Assembly (NCBI RefSeq): GCF_050947335.1 | Contig: NW_027473344.1 | Location: 248,001 to 312,000 of the forward strand | From: Megachile rotundata | Taxonomy: Eukaryota > Arthropoda > Insecta > Hymenoptera > Megachilidae | Length of the DNA: 64,000 nt | Reading direction: 5' to 3' | Part shown: positions 45,431-59,780 of the stretch, piece by piece | Layout of the letters: every line of letters begins with the position of its first letter | Position numbering within the stretch: position 1 is the first letter of the stretch | Position numbers and translations under genes: made by a program | The notes under the pieces: model-generated | What the model was told of the DNA's origin: nothing | Database searches by the model: none | Seen by the model: only the letters and a program-made list of their open reading frames with translations

Positions 45431-46969
45431 ACAATCACAATCATGCAATCACAATCATACAATCACAATCATACAATCACAATCGCACAACCACAATCAG
45501 ACAATCACAATCATACAATCACAATCCTACAATCACAATCATACAATCACAATCACACAATCACAATCAGACTTTCACAATCATACAATCACAATCATAC
45601 AATCACAATCATACAATCACAATCACACAATCACAGTCATACAATCACAATCATACAACCACAATCATACAATCACAATCAGACAATCACAATAATACAA
45701 TCACAATCATACAATCACAATCATACAATCACAATCATACAATGACAATCATACAATCACAATCATACTATCGCAATCATACAATCACAATCATACCATC
45801 GCAATCATACAATCACAATCATACAATCATAATCATACAATTCCAATCATACAATCACAATCATACAATCACAATCGTACAATCACAATCGTACAATTAC
45901 AATCGCACAACCACAGTCAGACAATCACAATCATACAATCACAATCATACAATCACAATCATACGATCGCAATCATACAATCACAATCATACCATCACAG
46001 TCATACAATCACAATCATACAATCACAATCATGCAATCACAATCATACAAATACAATCATACAATCACAATCGTACAATCACAATCGTACAATTACAATC
46101 GCACAACCGCAGTCAGACAATCACAATCATACAATCACAATCATACAATCACAATCATACTATCACAATCATACAATCACAATCATACAATCACAATCAT
46201 ACAATCACAGTCATACAATCACAATCATACAATCACAATCATATTATCACAATCATACAATCACAATCATACAATCACAATCATACAATCACAATCATAC
46301 AATCACAATCATACAATCACAATCATACAATCACAATCATACAATCACAATCATACATTCAAAATCATGCAATCACAATCATGCAATCACAATCATACAA
46401 TCGCAATCATACAATTACAATCTCCCAAATACAACCATACAATCACAATCATACAATCACAATCATACAATCACAATCATACATTCAAAATCATGCAATC
46501 ACAATCATACAATGACAATCATACAATCACAATCATACAATCACAAAAATACAATCATAATCATACAATCACAATCTACCATCGCAATCATACAATCACA
46601 ATCATACAATCATAATCATACAATCACAATCATACGATCGCAATCATACAATCACAATCATGCAATCACAATCATACAATCGCAATCATACAATCACAAA
46701 AATACAATCATAATCATACAATCACAATCATACAATCGCAATCATACAATCACAATCATACAATCATAATCATACAATCACAATCATACGATCGCAAGCA
46801 TACAAACACAATCATACAATCTCAATCATACAATCGCAATCATACAATTACAATCTCCGAAATACAATCTCCCAAATACAATCATACAATCACAATCATA
46901 CAATCACATCATACAATCACAATCATGCTATCACAATCATACAATCACAATCATACAATCACAATCATA

Positions 46970-48170
46970 CAATCACAATCATACAATCACAATCAAACAA
47001 TCACAATCATACAATCACAATCATACAATCGCAAGCATACAATCACAATCATACAATCGCAAGCATACAATCACAATCATACAATCACAATCACACAATC
47101 GCAATCATACAATTACAATCTCCCAAATACAATCATACAATCACAATCATACAATCGCAATCATACAATCACAATCATAGAATCACAATCATACAATCGC
47201 AATCATACAATTACAATCTCCCAAATACAATCATACAATCACAATCATACAATCACAATCATACAATCACAATCATACAATCACAGTCATACAATCACAA
47301 TCATACAATCACAATCATGCTATCACAATCATACAATCGCAATCATACAATCACAATCATACAATCGCAATCATATAATCACAATCACACAATCAAAATC
47401 ATACAAACACAATCATACAGTCACAATCATACAATCACAATCATACAATCGCAATCAAACAATAACAATCTCCCAAATACAATCTCCCAAATACAATCAT
47501 ACAATCACAATCATACAATCACAATCATACGATCGCAATCATACAATCACAATCATACAATCACAATCATACAATCACAATCATACAATCACAATCATAC
47601 TATCACAATCATACAATCACAATCATACAATCACAATCATACAATCACAATCATACAATCAAAATCACAGAATCACAATCATACCATCACAATCATACAA
47701 TCACAATCATACAATCATATTCATACAATTACAATCATACATCACAATCATACAATCACAATCATACAATCACAATCATACAATCGCAATCATACAATTA
47801 CAATCTCCCAAATACAATCTCCCAAATACAATCATACAATCACAATCATACAATCACAATCATACAATCACAATCATACAATCACAATCATACAATCACA
47901 ATCATACAATCACAATCATACAATCACAATCATACAATCACAATCATACAATCACAATCATACAATCACAATCATACAATCACAATCATACAATCACAAT
48001 CATACAATCACAATCATACATTCAAAATCATGCAATCACAATCATGCAATCACAATCATACAATCGCAATCATACAATTACAATCTCCCAAATACAATCA
48101 TACAATCACAATCATACAATCACAATCATACAATCACAATCATACATTCAAAATCATGCAATCACAATCA
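46970..48170 (+). repeat. ~1.15-kb segment duplicated 2.7 kb downstream, copy 2
   Basis: This is the partner of 44,280-45,430. It has a CAATAACAATCTCCC unit near 47,460 where copy 1 has CAATTACAATCTCCC, and a longer canonical run (13 units against about 10). Confidence 0.8.
47836..48017 (+). repeat. Longest perfect run seen: 13 canonical units
   Basis: Thirteen consecutive ACAATCACAATCAT units lie in exact register between a CCAAATACAATCAT unit and an ACATTCAAAATCAT unit. Comparable runs are 57,578-57,745 (12 units) and 61,703-61,856 (11 units). Nowhere did I find a long perfect array. Confidence 0.85.
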
Positions 48171-48239
48171 TACAATCACAATCATGCAATCACAATCATA
48201 CAATCATAATCATACAATCACATCATACAATCACAATCA

Positions 48240-49360
48240 TACTATCACAATCATACAATCACAATCATACAATCACAATCATACAATCACAATCATAGAA
48301 TCACAATCATACCATCACAATCATACAATCACAATCATCCAATCATATTCATACAATTACAATCACACATCACAATCATACAATCACAATCATACAATCG
48401 CAATCATACAATTACAATCTCCCAAATACAATCTCCCAAATACAATCATACAATCACAATCATACAATCACAATCATACAATCACAATCATACAATCACA
48501 ATCATACAATCAAAATCATACAATCACAATCATACATTCAAAATCATGCAATCACAATCATACAATCACAATCATGCAATCACAATCATACAATCATAAT
48601 CATACAATCACAATCATACAATCAATATCATAGAATCACAATCATACAATCACAATCATGCAATCACAATCATACAATCGCATTCATACAATCACAATCA
48701 TACAATCACAATCATACAATCACAATCATACAATCACAATCATACAATCACAATCATACAATCACAATCATACATTCAAAATCATGCAATCACAATCATG
48801 CAATCACAATCATACAATCATAATCATACAATCACAATCATACAATCAATATCATACAATCACAATCATACAATCACAATCATGCAATCACAATCATACA
48901 ATCGCATTCATATCAATCACAACCATACAATCACAATCATACAATCACAATCATACAATCACAATCATACAATCACAAAAATACAATCATAATCATACAA
49001 TCACAATCATACAATCGCAATCATACAATCACAATCATACAATCATAATCATACAATCACAATCATACGATCGCAATCATACAATCACAATCATACAATC
49101 ACAATCATACAATCACAATCACACAATCACAATCATACAATCGCAAGCATACAATCACAATCATACAATCGCAAGCATACAATCACAATCATACAATCAC
49201 AATCACACAATCGCAATCATACAATTACAATCTCCCAAATACAATCATACAATCACAATCATACAATCGCAATCATACAATCACAATCATAGAATCACAA
49301 TCATACAATCGCAATCATACAATTACAATCTCCCAAATACAATCATACAATCACAATCAT
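48240..49360 (+). repeat. ~1.1-kb segment duplicated 1.9 kb downstream, copy 1
   Basis: It matches about 50,130-51,264. The offset is 1890 at CATAGAATC (G at 48298 and 50188), then 1904 (ATGCAATC at 48658 and 50562, and at 48798 and 50702). Both copies share a 15-bp unit at the join CATTCATATCAATC (48,911 and 50,815). The net period is a multiple of 14 because a 13-bp ACATCAC unit offsets the 15-bp one. Confidence 0.85.
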
Positions 49361-49377
49361 ACAATCACAATCATACA

Positions 49378-50070
49378 ATCACAATCATACAATCACAGTC
49401 ATACAATCACAATCATACAATCACAATCATGCTATCACAATCATACAATCGCAATCATACAATCACAATCATACAATCGCAATCATATAATCACAATCAC
49501 ACAATCAAAATCATACAAACACAATCATACAGTCACAATCATACCATCACAATCATACAATCGCAATCAAACAATTACAATCTCCCAAATACAATCTCCC
49601 AAATACAATCATACAATCACAATCATACAATCACAATCATACAATCACAATCATACAATCACAATCATACAATCGCAATCATACAATTACAATCTCCCAA
49701 ATACAATCATACAATCACAATCATAGAATCACAATCATACCATCACAATCATACAATCACAGTCATACAATCACAATCATACAATCACAATCATGCTATC
49801 ACAATCATACAATCGCAATCATACAATCACAATCATACAATCGCAATCATATAATCACAATCACACAATCAAAATCATACAAACACAATCATACAGTCAC
49901 AATCATACCATCACAATCATACAATCGCAATCAAACAATTACAATCTCCCAAATACAATCTCCCAAATACAATCATACAATCACAATTATACAATCACAA
50001 TCATACAATCACAATCATACAATCACAATCATACAATCGCAATCATACAATTACAATCTCCCAAATACAA
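49378..50070 (+). repeat. 364-bp near-tandem duplication
   Basis: 49,378-49,706 recurs at 49,742-50,070 with an offset of 364 (26 units): CAGTCAT at 49398 and 49762, ATGCTATC at 49429 and 49793. Each copy is one delta block plus flank. One difference noted is ACAATTATAC near 49,985. Confidence 0.85.
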
Positions 50071-50129
50071 TCGCCCAAATACAATCTCCCAAATACAATC
50101 AAACAATCATAATCATACAATCACAATCA

Positions 50130-51264
50130 TACAATCACAATCACACAATCACAATCATACAATCGCAACCATACTATCACAATCATAGAATCACAATCAT
50201 ACCATCACAATCATACAATCACAATCATCCAATCATATTCATACAATTACAATCACACATCACAATCATACAATCACAATCATACAATCGCAATCATACA
50301 ATTACAATCTCCCAAATACAATCTCCCAAATACAATCATACAATCACAATCATACAATCACAATCATACAATCACAATCATACAATCACAATCATACAAT
50401 CACAATCATACAATCAAAATCATACAATCACAATCATACATTCAAAATCATGCAATCACAATCATACAATCACAATCATGCAATCACAATCATACAATCA
50501 TAATCATACAATCACAATCATACAATCAATATCATAGAATCACAATCATACAATCACAATCATGCAATCACAATCATACAATCGCATTCATACAATCACA
50601 ATCATACAATCACAATCATACAATCACAATCATACAATCACAATCATACAATCACAATCATACAATCACAATCATACATTCAAAATCATGCAATCACAAT
50701 CATGCAATCACAATCATACAATCATAATCATACAATCACAATCATACAATCAATATCATACAATCACAATCATACAATCACAATCATGCAATCACAATCA
50801 TACAATCGCATTCATATCAATCACAACCATACAATCACAATCATACAATCACAATCATACAATCACAATCATACAATCACAAAAATACAATCATAATCAT
50901 ACAATCACAATCATACAATCGCAATCATACAATCACAATCATACAATCATAATCATACAATCACAATCATACGATCGCAATCATACAATCACAATCATAC
51001 AATCACAATCATACAATCACAATCACACAATCACAATCATACAATCGCAAGCATACAATCACAATCATACAATCGCAAGCATACAATCACAATCATACAA
51101 TCACAATCACACAATCGCAATCATACAATTACAATCTCCCAAATACAATCATACAATCACAATCATACAATCGCAATCATACAATCACAATCATAGAATC
51201 ACAATCATACAATCGCAACCATACAATTACAATCTCCCAAATACAATCATACAATCACAATCAT
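50130..51264 (+). repeat. ~1.1-kb segment duplicated 1.9 kb downstream, copy 2
   Basis: This is the partner of 48,240-49,360. A single-base difference is AATCGCAACC near 51,217 where copy 1 has AATCGCAATC. It ends where CATAGAATC follows instead of canonical units. Confidence 0.83.
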
Positions 51265-51535
51265 AGAATCACAATCATACCATCACAATCATACAATCAC
51301 AATCATACAATCACAATCATACAATCACAATCATTCAATCACAATCATACAATCGCAAGCATACAATCACAATTATACAATCTCAATCATACAATCGCAA
51401 TCATACAATTACAATCTCCCAAATACAATCTCCCAAATACAATCATACAATTACAATCATACAATCACATCATACGATCACAATCATACTATCACAATCA
51501 TACAATCACAATCATACAATCACAATCATACAATC
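51260..51535 (+). repeat. Segment shared with 56,300-56,575
   Basis: CATAGAATC (G at 51266 and 56306), CATTCAATC, AATCGCAAGC, ACAATTATAC, a double CTCCCAAAT cluster, ACAATTAC and the 13-bp CACATCATACGATC unit recur at an offset of 5040 bp, exactly 360 units. Similarity continues with whole-unit gains into a CATATTATC unit. Confidence 0.8.
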
Positions 51536-51809
51536 ACAGTCATACAATCACAATCATACAATCACAATCATATTATCACAATCATACAATCACAATCATA
51601 CAATCACAATCATACAATCACAATCATACAATCACAATCATACAATCACAATCATACAATCACAATCATACAATCACAATCATACAATCACAATCATACA
51701 ATCATAATCATACAATCACAATCGTACAACCACAATCGTACAATCACAATCAGACAATCACAATAATACAATCGCAATCATACAATCACAATCATACAAT
51801 CACAATCAT

Positions 51810-53300
51810 ACAATGACAATCATACAATCACTATCATACTATCACAATCATACAATCACAATCATACAATCACAATCATACAATCATAATCATACAATCA
51901 CAATCATACAATCACAATCGTACAATCACAATCGTACAATTACAATCGCACAACCACAATCAGACAATCACAACCATACAATCACAATCATACAATCACA
52001 ATCATACAATCGCAATCATACAATCACAATCATACAAATACACAATCATACAATCACAATCATACAATCACAATCATACAATCACAATCATTCAATCACA
52101 ATCATACAATCGCAAGCATACAATCACAATCATACAATCTCAATCATACAATCGCAATCATACAATTACAATCTCCCAAATACAATCTCCCAAATACAAT
52201 CATACAATTACAATCATACAATCACAATCATACAATCACAATTATACAATCACAATCATATTATCACAATCATACAATCACAATCATACAATCATAATCA
52301 TACAATCACAATCATACAATCACAATCATACAATCACAATCATACAATCACAATCATACAATCACAATCATACAATCACAATCATACAATCACAATCATA
52401 CAATCACAATCATACAATCACAATCATACAATCACAATCATACATTCAAAATCATGCAATCACAATCATACAATCACAATCATGCAGCCATAATCATACA
52501 ATGACAATCATACAATCACAATCATACAATCACAAAAATACAATCATAATCATACAATCACAATCTACCATCGCAATCATACAATCACAATCATACAATC
52601 ATAATCATACAATCACAATCATACGATCGCAATCATACAATCACAATCATACCATCACAGTCATACAATCACAATCATACAATCACAATCATACAATCAC
52701 AATCATACAATCACAATGATACAATCACAATCATACAATCGCAATCATACAATTACAATCTCCCAAATACAATCTCCCAAATACAATCATACAATCACAA
52801 TCATGCAATCACAATCATACAATCACAATCATACAATCACAAAAATACAATCATAATCATACAATCACAATCATACAATCGCAATCATACAATCACAATC
52901 ATACAATCATAATCATACAATCACAATCATACGATCGCAATCATACAATCACAATCATTCCATCACAGTCATACAATCACAATCATACAATCACAATCAT
53001 ACAATCACAATGATACAATCACAATCATACAATCGCAATCATACAATTACAATCTCCCAAATACAATCTCCCAAATACAATCTCCCAAATACAATCATAC
53101 AATCACAATCATGCAATCACAATCATACAATCACAATCATACAATCACAATCATACAATCACAATCATACAATCACAATCATACAATCACAATCATACAA
53201 TCACAATCATACAATCACAATCATACAATCACAATCATACAATCACAATCATACAATCACAATCATACATTCAAAATCATGCAATCACAATCATGCAATC
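51810..53300 (+). repeat. Mixed segment, domain II-like then domain III-like
   Basis: 51,810-51,990 (CAATGACAATC, CACTATCATAC, AATCGTAC twice, CGCACAACC, ATCAGAC) repeats an order common in domain II (near 17,350, 25,170 and 28,870) and again at 55,490-55,720. After 52,440 it becomes the second copy of the segment from 42.5-43.2 kb. A CATACAAATACACAATC unit near 52,035 is unusual. It contains only satellite units. Confidence 0.7.
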
Positions 53301-53889
53301 ACAATCATACAATCATAATCATACAATCACAATCATACAATCAATATCATACAATCACAATCATACAATCACAATCATGCAATCACAATCATACAATCGC
53401 ATTCATACAATCACAACCATACAATCACAATCATACAATCACAATCATACAATCACAATCATACAATCACAAAAATACAATCATAATCATACAATCACAA
53501 TCATACAATCGCAATCATACAATCACAATCATACAATCATAATCATACAATCACAATCATACGATCGCAATCATACAATCACAATCATACAATCACAATC
53601 ATACAATCACAATCATACAATCACAATCATACAATCGCAAGCATACAATCACAATCATACAATCACAATCACACAATCGCAATCATACAATTACAATCTC
53701 CCAAATACAATCATACAATCACAATCATACAATCGCAATCATACAATCACAATCATAGAATCACAATCATACAATCGCAATCATACAATTACAATCTCCC
53801 AAATACAATCATACAATCACAATCATACAATCACAATCATACAATCACAATCATACAATCACAGTCATACAATCACAATCATACAATCA

Positions 53890-55980
53890 CAATCATGCTA
53901 TCACAATCATACAATCGCAATCATACAATCACAATCATACAATCGCAATCATATAATCACAATCACACAATCAAAATCATACAACCACAATCATACAGTC
54001 ACAATCATTCAATCACAATCATACAATTGCAATCAAACAATTACAATCTCCCAAATACAATCTCCCAAATACAATCATACAATCACAATCATACAATCAC
54101 AATCATACAATCACAATCATACAATCATAATCATACAATCACAATCATACAATCAATATCATACAATCACAATCATACAATCACAATCATGCAATCACAA
54201 TCATACAATCGCATTCATACAATCACAACCATACAATCACAATCATACAATCACAATCATACAATCACAATCATACAATCACAAAAATACAATCATAATC
54301 ATACAATCACAATCATACAATCACAATCATAAAATCACAATCATACAATCATAATCATACAATCACAATCATACGATCGCAATCATACAATCGCAATCAT
54401 ACAATCACAATCATACAATCACAATCATACAATCACAATCATACAATCACAATCATACAATCACAATCATACAATCGCAATCATACAATCACAATCATAC
54501 AATCGCGATCATACAATCACAATCATAGAATCACAATCATACAATCGCAATCATACAATTACAATCTCCCAAATACAATCATACAATCACAATCATACAA
54601 TCACAATCATACAATCACAATCATACAATCGCAGTCATACAATCACAATCATACAATCACAATCATGCTATCACAATCATACAATCGCAATCATACAATC
54701 ACAATCATACAATCGCAATCATATAATCACAATCACACAATCAAAATCATACAAACACAATCATACAGTCACAATCATACAATCACAATCATACAATCGC
54801 AATCAAACAATTACAATCCCCCAAATACAATCTCCCAAATACAATTATACAATCACAATCATACAATCACAATCATACAATCACAATCATACAATCACAA
54901 TCATACAATCACAATCATACAATCACAATCATACTATCACAATCATACAATCACAATCATACAATCACAATCATACAATCAAAATCACAGAATCACAATC
55001 ATACCATCACAATCATACAATCACAATCATACAATCACAATCATACAATCACAATCATACAATCACAATCATACAATCACAATCATACAATCACAATCAT
55101 ACAATCACAATCATACAATCACAATCATACAATCACAATCATACAATCACAATCATAATATCACAATCATACAATCACAATCATACAATCACAATCATAC
55201 AATCACAATCATACATTCAAAATCATGCAATCACAATCATACAATCACAATCATGCAATCACAATCATGCAATCACAATCATACAATCATAATCGTACAA
55301 TCACAATCGTACAATCAATATCATACAATCACAATCATACAATCGCAAGCATACAATCACAATCATACAATCACAATCATACAATCATAATCATACAATC
55401 ACAATCATACAACCACAATCGTACAATCACAATCAGACAATCACAATAATACAATCACAATCATACAATCACAATCATACAATCACAATCATACAATGAC
55501 AATCATACAATCACTATCATAATATCACAATCATACAATCACAATCATACAATCACAATCATACAATCATAATCATACAATCACAATCATACAATCACAA
55601 TCGTACAATCACAATCGTACAATTACAATTGCACAACCACAATCAGACAATCACAACCATACAATCACAATCATACAATCACAATCATACAATCGCAATC
55701 ATACAATCACAATCATACAATCGCAAGCATACAATCACAATCATACAATCACAATCATACAATCACAATCATACAATCGCAATCATACAATTACAATCTC
55801 CCAAATACAATCATACAATCACAATCATACAGTCGCAATCATACAATCACAATCATACAATCACAATCATACAATCGCAATCATACAATTACAATCTCCC
55901 AAATACAATCATACAATCACAATCATACAATCACAATCATACAATCACAGTCATACAATCACAATCATACAATCACAATC
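53890..55980 (+). repeat. Satellite segment between successive delta blocks
   Basis: It holds delta copies at 53895 and 54665 (spacing 770 bp, 55 units), a canonical run at about 55,015-55,150 broken by a CATAATATC unit, and a domain II-like stretch at 55,330-55,720. The AATCGCGATC unit near 54,503 carries two adjacent CpGs. No gene is present. Confidence 0.7.
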
Positions 55981-56299
55981 ATGCTATCACAATTATACAA
56001 TCACAATCATACAATCACAATCATACAATCGCAATCATACAATCACAATCACACAATCACAATCATGCAAACACAATCATACAGTCACAATCATACAATC
56101 ACAATCATACAATCACAATCATACAATCGCAATCAAACAATTACAATCTCCCAAATACAATCTCCCAAATACAATCATACAATCATAATCATACAATCAC
56201 AATCATACAATCACAATCACACAATCACAATCATACAATCACAATCATACTATCACAATCATCCAATCACAATCATACAGTCACAATCATGCAATCACA

Positions 56300-57920
56300 A
56301 TCATAGAATCACAATCATACCATCACAATCATACAATCACAATCATACAATCACAATCATACAATCACAATCATTCAATCACAATCATACAATCGCAAGC
56401 ATACAATCACAATTATACAATCTCAATCATACAATCGCAATCATACAATTACAATCTCCCAAATACAATCTCCCAAATACAATCATACAATTACAATCAT
56501 ACAATCACATCATACGATCACAATCATACTATCACAATCATACAATCACAATCATACAATCACAATCATACAATCACAATCATACAATCACAGTCATACA
56601 ATCACAATCATACAATCACAATCATATTATCACAATCATACAATCACAATCATACAATCACAATCATACAATCACAATCATACAATCACAATCATACAAT
56701 CACAATCATACAATCACAATCATACAATCACAATCATACAATCACAATCATACAATCGCAATCATACAATTACAATCTCCCAAATACAATCTCCCAAATA
56801 CAATCATACAATCACAATCATGCAATCACAATCATACAATCACAATCATGCAATCACAATCATACAATCACAATCATACAATCACAATCATACTATCACA
56901 ATCATACAATCACAATCATACAATCACAATCATACAATCGCAATCATACAATTACAATCTCCCAAATACAATCTCCCAAATAAAATCATACAATCACAAT
57001 CATGCAATCACAATCATACAATCACAATCATACTATCACAATCATACAATCACAATCATACAATCACAATCATGCAATCGCAATCATACAATTACAATCT
57101 CCCAAATACAATCTCCCAAATACAGTCTCCCAAATACAATCATACAATCACAATCATACAATCACAATCATACAATCACAATCATACTATCACAATCATA
57201 CAATCACAATCATACAATCACAATCATACAATCACAATCATACAATCACAATCATACAATCGCAAGCATACAATCACAATCATACAATCACAATCATACA
57301 ATCACAATCATACAATCACAATCATACAATCACAATCATACAATCACAATCATACAATAAAAATCATACAATCACAATCATACAATCACAATCATGCAAT
57401 CACAATCATACAATCACAATCATACAATCACAATCATACAATCACAGTCATACAATCGCAATCATGCAATCACAATCATACAATCACAATCATGCAATCA
57501 CAATCATACAAACATAATCATACAATCACAATCATACAATTACAATCTCCCAAATACAATCTCCCAAATACAATCATACAATCACAATCATACAATCACA
57601 ATCATACAATCACAATCATACAATCACAATCATACAATCACAATCATACAATCACAATCATACAATCACAATCATACAATCACAATCATACAATCACAAT
57701 CATACAATCACAATCATACAATCACAATCATACAATCACAATCATACAATCACAATAATACAATCGCAAGCATACAATCACAATCATACAATCTCAATCA
57801 TACAATCGCAATCATACAATTACAATCTCCCAAATACAATCTCCCAAATACAGTCATACAATCACAATCATACAATCACATCATACAATCACAATCATAC
57901 AATCACAATCATACAATCAC
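56300..57920 (+). repeat. Canonical-rich satellite segment
   Basis: It begins with the copy of 51,260-51,535 and then consists largely of canonical units with scattered ATGCAATC, CTCCCAAAT and CAGTCAT units. It includes a perfect run of 12 units at 57,578-57,745. Repeated short patterns near 56,820-57,120 suggest a local duplication, but it is too uniform to delimit by eye. Confidence 0.65.
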
Positions 57921-59780
57921 AATCATATTACCACAATCATACAATCACAATCATACAATGACAATCATACAATCACAATCATACAATCACAATCATACAA
58001 TCACAATCATACAATCACAATCATACATTCAAAATCATACAATCACAATCATACAATCACAATCATGCAATCACAATCATGCAGCCATAATCATACAATG
58101 ACAATCATACAATCACAATCGTACAATCACAATCACACAATCACAATCATACAATCGCAAGCATACAATCACAATCATACAATCACAATCATACAATCAC
58201 AATCATACATTCAAAATCATGCAATCACAATCATACAATCACAATCATGCAATCACAATCATGCTGCCATAATCATACAATGACAATCATACAATCACAA
58301 TCGTACAATCACAATCATACAATCGCAAGCATACAATCACAATAATACAATCGCAAGCATACAATCACAATCATACAATCTCAATCATACAATCGCAATC
58401 ATACAATTACAGTCTCCCAAATATAATCTCCCAAATACAATCATACAATCACAATCATACAATCACATCATACAATCACAATCATACTATCACAATCATA
58501 CAATCACAATCATACAATCACAATCATACAATCACAATCATACAATCACAATCATACAATCACAATCATACAATCACAGTCATACAATCACAATCATACA
58601 ATCACAATCATATTACCACAATCATACAATCACAATCATACAATGACAATCATACAATCACAATCATACAATCACAATCATACAATCACAATCATACAAT
58701 CACATCATACAATCACAATCATACTATCACAATCATACAATCACAATCATACAATCACAATCATAGAATCACAATCATACCATCACAATCATACAATCAC
58801 AATCATCCAATCATATTCATACAATTACAATGACACATCACAATCATACAATCACAATCATACAATCGCAATCATACAATTACAATCTCCCAAATACAAT
58901 CTCCCAAATACAATCATACAATCACAATCATACAATCACAATCATACAATCACAATCATACAACCACAATCATACAATCACAATCATACAATCACAATCA
59001 TACAATCACAATCATACAATCACAATCATGCAATCACAATCGTACAATCATAAACATACAATCACAATCATACAATCAATATCATACAATCACAATCATA
59101 CAATCACAATCATGCAATCACAATCATACAATCGCATTCATACAATCACAACCATACAATCACAATCATACAATCACAATCATACAATCACAATCATACA
59201 ATCACAAAAATACAATCATAATCATACAATCACAATCATACAATCGCAAGCATACAATCACAATCATACAATCATAATCATACAATCACAATCATACGAT
59301 CGCAATCATACAATCACAATCATACAATCACAATCATACAATCACAATCATACAATCACAATCATATAATCACAATCACACAATCACAATAATACAATCA
59401 CAATCATACAATCACAATCATACAATCACAATCATACAATCATAATCAAACAATCACAATCATACAATCAATATCATACAATCACAATCATACAATCACA
59501 ATCATGCAATCACAATCATACAATCGCATTCATACAATCACAACCATACAATCACAATCATACAATCACAATCATACAATCGCAAGCATACAATCACAAT
59601 CATACAATCACAATCACACAATCGCAATCATACAATTACAATCTCCCAAATACAATCATACAATTACAATCATACAACCGCGATCATACAATCACAATCA
59701 TAGAATCACAATCATAGAATCGCAATCATACAATTACAATCTCCCAAATACAATCATACAATCACAATCATACAATCACA
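57920..59780 (+). repeat. ~1.6-1.9-kb segment duplicated near 62.4 kb, copy 1
   Basis: It matches about 62,380-64,000. The offset is 4460 at CATATTACC (TATTA at 57926 and 62386), 4474 at ATGCAGCC (58065 and 62539), 4279 at ATGCAATC (59028 and 63307), and 4265 near 59,504 (63,769). Copy 1 holds about 195 bp (14 units less one base) that copy 2 lacks, near 58,300-58,700. Confidence 0.82.

Larger units (their letters stand above)
26600..45700 (+). repeat. Block gamma (CCTACAATC marker), eleven copies
   Basis: A ~320-bp block runs in order: ATTCAAAATCATGC, ATGCAATC, CGCACAACC, ATCAGAC, AATCCTACAATC, CACACAATC, ATCAGACTTTC, CAGTCAT, ACAACCAC, ATCAGACAATCGC and AATAATAC. The CCTAC marker lies at 26750, 27380, 30599, 31327, 36924, 37694, 38324, 39499, 40269, 40899 and 45526. 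Local spacings of 630, 728 and 770 bp are exact multiples of 14. Ten copies lie in domain II. The one at 45.5 kb is an outlier inside domain III. Confidence 0.82.
44580..56170 (+). repeat. Block delta (ATGCTATCAC marker), seven copies
   Basis: A ~220-bp block runs in order: CAGTCAT, ATGCTATCAC, AATCGCAATC twice, CATATAATC, CACACAATCAAAATC, ACAAACAC, ACAGTCAC, AATCAAACAATTAC and a double CTCCCAAAT cluster. ATGCTATC lies at 44618, 47317, 49429, 49793, 53895, 54665 and 55981. The last copy is altered (no CATATAATC, and CACACAATCACAATC instead of CAAAATC). Copies at 59854 and 61491 share only the first half. Confidence 0.8.

Noticed and set aside
43178..45745. 855-codon forward open reading frame with N/Q/H/S-rich 14-residue repeats
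   Set aside because: The same peptide appears in all three forward frames, overlapping open frames coexist, and starts and stops come from satellite variants (ATGCAATC, CATAATC). There is no unique N- or C-terminus, promoter context or codon preference. It is a repeat by-product.
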